DNA from: an uncultured Lachnospiraceae bacterium
GTDB lineage: Bacteria; Bacillota; Clostridia; Lachnospirales; Lachnospiraceae
Reading direction: 5' to 3'
DNA length: 20,015 bases
Assembly (NCBI GenBank): GCA_910585935.1
Contig: CAJUHN010000032.1
Span: 1-20,015, forward strand
Position numbers and translations under genes: made by a program. Positions 14,954-20,015 of this stretch are shown here, piece after piece. The notes beneath the pieces were generated by a model. That model was given only the letters and a program-made list of their open reading frames with translations, was not told the origin of the DNA and did no database searches. Within the stretch, counting starts at the first letter, position 1. Every line of letters begins with the position of its first letter.

Positions 14954-15451
14954 ATGAAAAACAAAAAAGTATTATTTATGGCTCAGGCTGCTATGATTGC
15001 AGCTATCTATGTAGTATTGACCTTTGTAGCAAATGCATTTGGTCTGGCGTCAGGAAGTATCCAAGTAAGGCTGTCAGAAGCATTAACTGTTTTGCCATAT
15101 TTCACCCCTGCCGCTATTCCCGGTTTATTTATCGGCTGTTTATTCAGTAATATTTTAACTGGATGCTGCCTATTGGATATTATTATGGGAAGTATTGCTA
15201 CTCTTATTGGTGCTGTTGGAACATATGCACTCCGTAAAATCAAATGGACTGCTCCCCTTCCTCCTATTATCGCCAATATCTTAATTGTACCTTTTGTATT
15301 GATAAATGGATATGGCATCCCTTCTCCTTATGGGCTTTTAATGTTGACTGTTGGCATCGGTGAAGTGATTTCTTGTGGTATTTTAGGAATGGGATTGTTA
15401 CTTGTTTTAGACAAGAATAAAGAAGCTATCTTTCATAATGTAAATGTATAA
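14954..15451 (+). CDS. queT: QueT, substrate-binding S component of a queuosine-precursor ECF transporter
   Basis: The 165-residue protein is almost wholly hydrophobic, with about five or six membrane helices, and matches QueT. It opens with an AQAAMIAAIYVVLTF helix and contains VRLSEALTVLPYF (38-50) and a Gly/Pro-rich FTPAAIPGLFIGCLFSN run. QueT recruits the shared EcfA/EcfA'/EcfT energising module, encoded elsewhere, to import preQ1 or a related precursor for tRNA queuosine. The start ATG at 14954 is fixed by AAAGGAG, the element sequestered by the preQ1-I riboswitch. It is a single-gene unit with its own promoter and terminator. No queuosine synthesis genes are next to it, which fits a salvage role. 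Confidence 0.94.
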   Translation: MKNKKVLFMAQAAMIAAIYVVLTFVANAFGLASGSIQVRLSEALTVLPYFTPAAIPGLFIGCLFSNILTGCCLLDIIMGSIATLIGAVGTYALRKIKWTAPLPPIIANILIVPFVLINGYGIPSPYGLLMLTVGIGEVISCGILGMGLLLVLDKNKEAIFHNVNV

Positions 15452-15469
15452 ATTATGATAGATTTTATG

Positions 15470-15520
15470 GACTGCTGTATGTAGAGTAATGTATGCTCTA
15501 GATATAGCAGTCTAAATTTT
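15470..15520 (+). terminator. terminator of queT
   Basis: GACTGCTGTAT (15470-15480) pairs with ATATAGCAGTC (15502-15512), with AGAG/CTCT extending the stem inside. The sequence after it is T-rich (TAAATTTTAATCTT) but not a pure run. Confidence 0.65.
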
Positions 15521-15787
15521 AATCTTATCATTTATTATTTTTTCTTTTGAACGCAAAAAAACGCATGGTTTATATCGGTTAGATTACTATTCCATACGTC
15601 TTTATGCTGTTAATTTGATATTAAATTGTTTTTCCGATTATACAAACTGTATAATCTTTGTTCTAAATTTCTATTTTTACAAATGTAAAATTGATTCTGT
15701 TATTGTCTAGTTAGTATTTCTATATAATTTCTCTGTTCATTATATACTTTGAAAAAAATATTGACTTAATAATCTATACTGATTTCT
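15513..15787. other. region between the convergent queT and LTA-synthase-like genes
   Basis: AT-rich DNA with no gene. It holds a perfect 9-bp hairpin, GATTATACA-AAC-TGTATAATC... (about 15636-15656), and a TTTTACA/TGTAAAA hairpin near 15673-15690. Either could end one of the converging transcripts, but neither has a clean T run on the minus strand. Confidence 0.45.
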
Positions 15788-17947
15788 CTACTCTATCTTA
15801 ATAATCCACTTGTTCTTTTTGTGATCATAATTTATTACACCTACTTGTTTATACTTGAACAAATTTTCATTTTCACTTCCTTTAACAAATGCTGTAATAC
15901 TATATTCTTTATCTTGTGAGAATTGATATTTAAAATTATTTTCAGTTGTATACCATTGTGAATAAATACATTCATAATCTTCCCCTTTTTTTTCATTCAC
16001 ATACCATGCATATACCAGGCTTTGAGAAGAGGCTGTATTATTTATAAAAGTTATTTCATCATTCTCAATATTATCTACTTTAACCTTTATTTCTTCTATA
16101 TAATTTTGAGGACGATTCATATTTTCTATATATTCTTTATATAAAAAATGATTTCTCCAATAATACTGAATACTCATAATTTCATTAAATTCATTCAAAT
16201 ATTTTTCTGGAACATCATGTACAAATTCGTTATCTATCTTATAAATATTTAAGTAATCACTGCTTATAACAGGAAATTTTTTCATTTCATAGGTCATCTT
16301 TTGCATATATTCATTTCCTTTCCATCCACACTCCTCAAATAAATAATTCATCAAATAACAGGGAGATATGGTAGGTCCTTCTCCTAAGAAATCATTATTT
16401 AATAATTTTTTAGCCGCATCATTTGCCCATATAAGATATTCTTCTGTATACTGTTTACGTATTAATTCATCAGAAGCTACGCTAAAGTCTAATCCCATTT
16501 CTTTATAAAATATATTTCCATCTCCTTGCCATGGTAAATGATCACCGAAAGTAAGAAGAATTATTGGTTCTTCTGCTTCTCTTAAATGCTCTATAAAATC
16601 TAAAAGTTGTTTATCACTGTCATATATGAGGTTTAAATAATTATTCATAGAATTTTTACATTCTTGGCTATAATTTCCATCAAACCATAAAGTATCTCCT
16701 GTATAATTTTCAATATTATATGGTCCGTGACTTTGTACATTTAAATTATATGAGAAAAATGGTTTGCCTGATTCTTTATTAGCAATATAATCTCTCCAAA
16801 TTTCGTCATAAAATAAATTATCAGGCGGATAATAAGCATTTGTCATATTTTCAAAATCATTTTCATAAAATCTATAAGTTTCAAATCCTAGATATTTATT
16901 TACATTTTCCCTATTATATGACCATTTATAAAAAGGATGGATTCCATGTGTTGTATAACCCTGTTGTTTGAGATACCAAACATATGAATTAGTATATGTT
17001 CTAAAATCTTTTAATTTAATACTTCCTGTTAAAAAACATCTTTCTGTATCAATTGTGCCCCCTCCAAAGGCATTCACTATTAAATCTCCATGTATACTTT
17101 CATCTCTCAACTGATGATATAAATCATAACAACTATTATCTAATCCTTCTATTTCATATTTTGAGAAGTCTGTATATGCTTCTCTCATAACAGCAATAAT
17201 ATTAACTTTTAAGTTTATATCTTCTGATATATAATTTTCTAATTTTTCAAGAACCATCTTTTCATCATAACCTTCAGGAGGTGTTTCTTTACTATTACTG
17301 ATACTATGCAAAAATGGATATATAAATCCTCTCGCAATAAAATATTGTGTACCACTCCATCTATTTAAATATTGATAATTTTCAATAGATGAATAAATCG
17401 TATCGCTAAAATATACAGGTTTTAACATCATACAGGCTAATACTAATACAAAAATTTCTATCATTCTTCTAAAATAATTTTTTTTAGACGGATTCTTATG
17501 AAATTTCCTACATAATATACTAATTCCTATCAATATAATGAATGGTATTATCACATTAAAATTTACAAATAATTTATAGGAATTTGAAAATTGTCCTGCT
17601 TCTCTCCATAAAATCATATCTTCAAAAATAAATGGGTCATCTCTAAAGATTAATTTGAAATAATTTATTAAACTAAAAATATAATATATTATTCCTACAC
17701 TTAGGAAAGAAAATAATATTTTTCTGCATAACTTATAGATAATAAGAGAGCTTATAAGTATTGGAAATACATTCAATAAAATAATCGTAGGATGTAATAA
17801 ATAGCTTAAAAAAGTCATATTATTATATCCACCATATGCTAAAATTAATAAGGCAATCCCATAAATAAAAGAAGCAACTATTAAAATCAATTCATTTTGG
17901 TTATTTTTAATACAATTCAATAACCCACTCTTTACTTTGGTAATCAT
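15788..17947 (-). CDS. LTA synthase / phosphoglycerol transferase family protein with extra C-terminal domain
   Basis: The 719-residue protein has about five membrane helices in residues 18-178, then an extracellular sulfatase-fold domain (about 245-580). LtaS-type catalytic positions are visible: Glu256 in VMREAY, the nucleophile Thr298 in GGGTIDTE, IHPFYKWSYNR (336-346), QSHGPY with His408, and GDHLPW with Asp469-His470. Such enzymes polymerise or transfer glycerol-phosphate from phosphatidylglycerol to lipoteichoic acid or other glycans outside the cell. Residues 617-719 form an additional domain not part of LtaS and also present on the two upstream gene products. The start overlaps the upstream gene by 41 bp; AAGGAGG lies about 15 bases before the ATG, somewhat far. 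The target polymer is unknown. Confidence 0.9.
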   Translation of the reverse strand: MITKVKSGLLNCIKNNQNELILIVASFIYGIALLILAYGGYNNMTFLSYLLHPTIILLNVFPILISSLIIYKLCRKILFSFLSVGIIYYIFSLINYFKLIFRDDPFIFEDMILWREAGQFSNSYKLFVNFNVIIPFIILIGISILCRKFHKNPSKKNYFRRMIEIFVLVLACMMLKPVYFSDTIYSSIENYQYLNRWSGTQYFIARGFIYPFLHSISNSKETPPEGYDEKMVLEKLENYISEDINLKVNIIAVMREAYTDFSKYEIEGLDNSCYDLYHQLRDESIHGDLIVNAFGGGTIDTERCFLTGSIKLKDFRTYTNSYVWYLKQQGYTTHGIHPFYKWSYNRENVNKYLGFETYRFYENDFENMTNAYYPPDNLFYDEIWRDYIANKESGKPFFSYNLNVQSHGPYNIENYTGDTLWFDGNYSQECKNSMNNYLNLIYDSDKQLLDFIEHLREAEEPIILLTFGDHLPWQGDGNIFYKEMGLDFSVASDELIRKQYTEEYLIWANDAAKKLLNNDFLGEGPTISPCYLMNYLFEECGWKGNEYMQKMTYEMKKFPVISSDYLNIYKIDNEFVHDVPEKYLNEFNEIMSIQYYWRNHFLYKEYIENMNRPQNYIEEIKVKVDNIENDEITFINNTASSQSLVYAWYVNEKKGEDYECIYSQWYTTENNFKYQFSQDKEYSITAFVKGSENENLFKYKQVGVINYDHKKNKWIIKIE
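15791..16099 (-). repeat. 309-bp duplicated domain segment, copy A
   Basis: This encodes the C-terminal 103 residues of the LTA-synthase-like protein. It aligns without a gap to 17910-18218. By hand I count about 73 of 103 identical residues. Long stretches are nearly identical in DNA, for example around GTTGTATACCATTGT. This indicates a recent duplication or gene conversion of a domain-sized segment. Confidence 0.85.
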
Positions 17948-19241
17948 AATGTATTATGGCTACCTCCTTATACTTGAATAAGGCTTCATTTTCACTGCCC
18001 TTAACAAATGTAATAACACTATATTCTTTATCTTCTGAAAATTGATATTGAAAAGTATTTTCAGTTGTATACCATTGTTGATAAATACATTCATAATCTT
18101 CTCCTCTTTTTTCATTCACATACCACGCATATAAAAGGCTCTGAGGACAATTTGTATTATTTACAAAAGTTATTTCATCATTATCAATATTATCTACTTT
18201 AACTTTTACCTCTCCTATATAATTTCCTGAATAAATTTTATTTTTTCCATCTAAAATTATATTTTCCATATATTTTGCAAGCTCATTCCAACTGTCATCT
18301 TGATTATCTGGAAATTGATACTTTTCATCCAAGTAATTCGCAAAATATTTACTAATTTTTTCAGCACCTAATAAATTAGTATGTCCTGCATTATAAAAAT
18401 CCATAGTTTCATCCATTCCAATTTCTTTCCAATAATCATTAAAATTAAAGACATCATATCCTCGACTATTAATAATATCACTTATATATTTACTTTTATT
18501 TTCATCTAAAACTGTTGACATGGAAAAAATAAATAAATATTTAGCATTTGAATTATCACAAAAATTTATTAATTGGTATAATTCTTCTTCTGCTTTTTCA
18601 TCTATATTAGTTTGGACATTTGATTTTTGGTTCCATGTATATGATACAACTTCAACACTATCATTATATAACCATCCTTTTGAAGTATTTTCTTTCTCAA
18701 AATTCCAGTGAGAAATATTATGAAAAAAATTACGATATTCAGAATGATACTTTATAATATCAAAATAATAAGAAATTTTATTTGATTTCCCTTTTATCTG
18801 CTCATAATTGCATAAAAATCTATTCCATGAATACTTTAATCCATCTGTTACACGTCGTAAGGAACCCTCATTCTGTTCTTCCCATACAGATTGATCATAT
18901 ACAAAATTACTTACATCTATCACATATAATGCGTCTGATTGATATTTTTGAGCTTCTTTTATTAAATATTTCAGGGAAGAAGGTCGTTGAGCAGAAGTTG
19001 CTATATTATAGGATGTAAATCCTCTTTCGTTATACATTACTAAAGGATTTAATGATGCCCACATTGTAGATGAACCAATAAAAACGGCATCTAAAGAATT
19101 TTTTTCTTCTGCATAAAACCCCATAAGATTTTCTTTTTCATCGGTATCATTTCTCAGTATATATGTTATATGAACTATTACCCACCATAAAATAATAAAA
19201 AACAAAACTATTTTAGCAAGCTCTAATACTATCTTTTTCAT
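17907..19241 (-). CDS. SGNH-hydrolase-like exported protein with shared C-terminal domain
   Basis: The 444-residue protein has a single N-terminal membrane anchor (9-29) and an outside domain. SGNH/GDSL-like features are DAVFIGSSTMW (51-61, candidate nucleophile Ser57 or 58), YNIATSAQRPS (78-88) and DFYNAGHTNLLGA (281-293) as the His block. At the usual DxxH position it has Asn284-Ala-Gly-His287, so the catalytic dyad may be altered, although Asp281 is close. Residues 342-444 repeat the domain found at the end of the next gene. DltD, PatB and AlgX-like members of this fold modify envelope polymers with acyl groups. A comparable role beside an LTA synthase is inference. GGGGGTGAT precedes the ATG. 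Confidence 0.75.
   Translation of the reverse strand: MKKIVLELAKIVLFFIILWWVIVHITYILRNDTDEKENLMGFYAEEKNSLDAVFIGSSTMWASLNPLVMYNERGFTSYNIATSAQRPSSLKYLIKEAQKYQSDALYVIDVSNFVYDQSVWEEQNEGSLRRVTDGLKYSWNRFLCNYEQIKGKSNKISYYFDIIKYHSEYRNFFHNISHWNFEKENTSKGWLYNDSVEVVSYTWNQKSNVQTNIDEKAEEELYQLINFCDNSNAKYLFIFSMSTVLDENKSKYISDIINSRGYDVFNFNDYWKEIGMDETMDFYNAGHTNLLGAEKISKYFANYLDEKYQFPDNQDDSWNELAKYMENIILDGKNKIYSGNYIGEVKVKVDNIDNDEITFVNNTNCPQSLLYAWYVNEKRGEDYECIYQQWYTTENTFQYQFSEDKEYSVITFVKGSENEALFKYKEVAIIHYDYQSKEWVIELY
17910..18218 (-). repeat. 309-bp duplicated domain segment, copy B
   Basis: This encodes residues 342-444 of the SGNH-like protein and is the partner of copy A at 15791-16099. The segment ends at the stop codon, and the start of the next gene lies inside it (41-bp overlap), so the duplication boundary and the gene junction coincide. 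Confidence 0.85.
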
Positions 19242-19266
19242 TTATTTATCACCCCCATTTCATTAT

Positions 19267-19994
19267 TTATCGTTCTAATATAAATGTATTATTATTTTCA
19301 TCCCAAATTAATGTTGTAATTGTTTCCCATCTAGCAGTTTCTTGATTACCAGCAACTCTAACAAAAGATATAATACGATAGTTTTTTCCTGCTTCAAAAT
19401 TATATTCCAGACAACTCTCATCTGTATACCAAATACTATCAATTTGCTGCTCTCCTCCATCATTCAACTCTTCATAAACATACCATGCATATTCTAATGT
19501 ATTTAAAGAAAAAGTAGTATTCTCAAAATAAACATTATTTCCATAAATATTGATATCTGCTGTAATATTTCCTATCTTGGCTGCGGCTGATTTTTCTGTC
19601 TGTTCTATTCCTTCTTCTAATTCAGCAAAAACAAAATTCATGTCGTCATTCCACTTTTTTATTAATTCATTATCCTTCTTTTCCTTAAATTCGTACTTGT
19701 CTACAAGATACTCCCCATACAAAGAAGTACATTTACGTGCTCCTAGCACATTTGGATGAAGTCCATCATAAAAGTCAGAAGAATAATCTATGTTCATAGT
19801 ATCTTGGTAATCATTAAAAATGAAACACGAAAAGCCATTCAATTCTATCACTTTTTTTATATAATGACATGTTTGATAATCAATACTTGGGTTTAAAGTA
19901 ATTATAAATTCCACTTTAATTTTTTCATCTTTACAATATTTTAATAATTCTTTTAACACTTCTTCTCCATATTCAGGTAAAGAATAGATATCTT
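19267..19994 (-). CDS. second SGNH-hydrolase-like protein, 5' end missing
   Basis: The reading frame stays open into the poly-G end of the contig, so the N-terminus (anchor and GSS block) is lost. Residue numbers here count from the GTG at 19959. The visible part aligns with the later half of the neighbouring SGNH-like protein: FIITLNPSIDY, FIFNDY (46-51) and SDFYDGLHPNVLGA (61-74), with an intact Asp65-Gly-Leu-His68. The C-terminal domain (about 129-230) is a more distant relative of the shared module, keeping LEYAWYVYE, SIWYTDES, YNFEAGKNYRIISFVR. It is separated by 25 bp from the next gene and is clearly in the same operon. The function is unproven; the enzyme core looks complete here, unlike its neighbour. 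Confidence 0.75.
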
Positions 19995-20015
19995 GGGGGG
20001 GGGGGGGGGGGGGGG
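19995..20015. other. poly-G run at the contig end, likely artefact
   Basis: Twenty-one consecutive G at the very end of an AT-rich contig, inside an open reading frame, where they would encode a run of proline. This is the pattern left by no-signal cycles of two-colour sequencing chemistry and is best trimmed. Confidence 0.9.

Noticed and set aside
15007..15318. Antisense open frame within queT
   Set aside because: Shadow of the queT reading frame; queT has a riboswitch, ribosome binding site and family motifs.
19995..20015. G-quadruplex or polyproline-coding run
   Set aside because: Position at the exact contig end in an AT-rich genome makes a base-calling artefact far more likely.

Overview
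The window reads as a contig end from a low-GC, spore-lineage Firmicute, most likely Lachnospiraceae or a close clostridial relative. The basis is the spoVG / glgD / glgC cluster, a DnaD plus DnaC-type helicase-loader pair next to a long-form PRPP synthetase, a YhaO/YhaN-type nuclease pair, a queT gene under a preQ1 riboswitch, AT-rich intergenic DNA and strong AAGGAGG-like ribosome binding sites. The final 21 bases are pure G and look like a sequencing artefact, so the last gene is cut off.

Layout. 1-771: no gene; one structured repeat (copy 1) and the spoVG terminator. 772-3677 (minus): spoVG, glgD, glgC, with a good promoter in front of glgC; this is the ADP-glucose step of glycogen synthesis plus a small nucleic-acid-binding regulator. 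3678-5739: repeat copy 2, a lipoprotein gene (+), repeat copy 3, then the murC promoter. 5740-10901 (+): murC, a DnaA-box cluster, a dnaD-like gene, a dnaC/dnaI-like loader and prs. 10902-11493: repeat copies 4 and 5. 11494-14058 (minus): sbcC/yhaN-like and sbcD/yhaO-like genes. 14059-14953: the sbcD promoter, repeat copies 6 and 7, the queT promoter and a preQ1-I riboswitch. 14954-15451 (+): queT. 15788 to the contig end (minus): an operon for an LTA-synthase-like membrane enzyme and two SGNH-hydrolase-like exported proteins. All three carry the same C-terminal domain.

Two signals stand out. First, seven copies of a roughly 150-170 bp element lie in the intergenic regions. Each folds end to end into a long hairpin. 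Arm and inner-helix sequences differ between copies but stay complementary, which points to a structured RNA or structure-dependent small mobile element; six of the seven sit in divergent minus/plus pairs. I do not recognise the family. Second, seven same-strand TTATCCACA-like DnaA boxes (two plus five, mostly end to end) lie between murC and the dnaD/dnaC primosome genes. This is a candidate DnaA-binding locus outside the usual dnaA-dnaN context.

The cell-envelope operon is also of interest: one domain module has been copied onto enzymes of different folds, recently enough that two copies remain alike at the DNA level.
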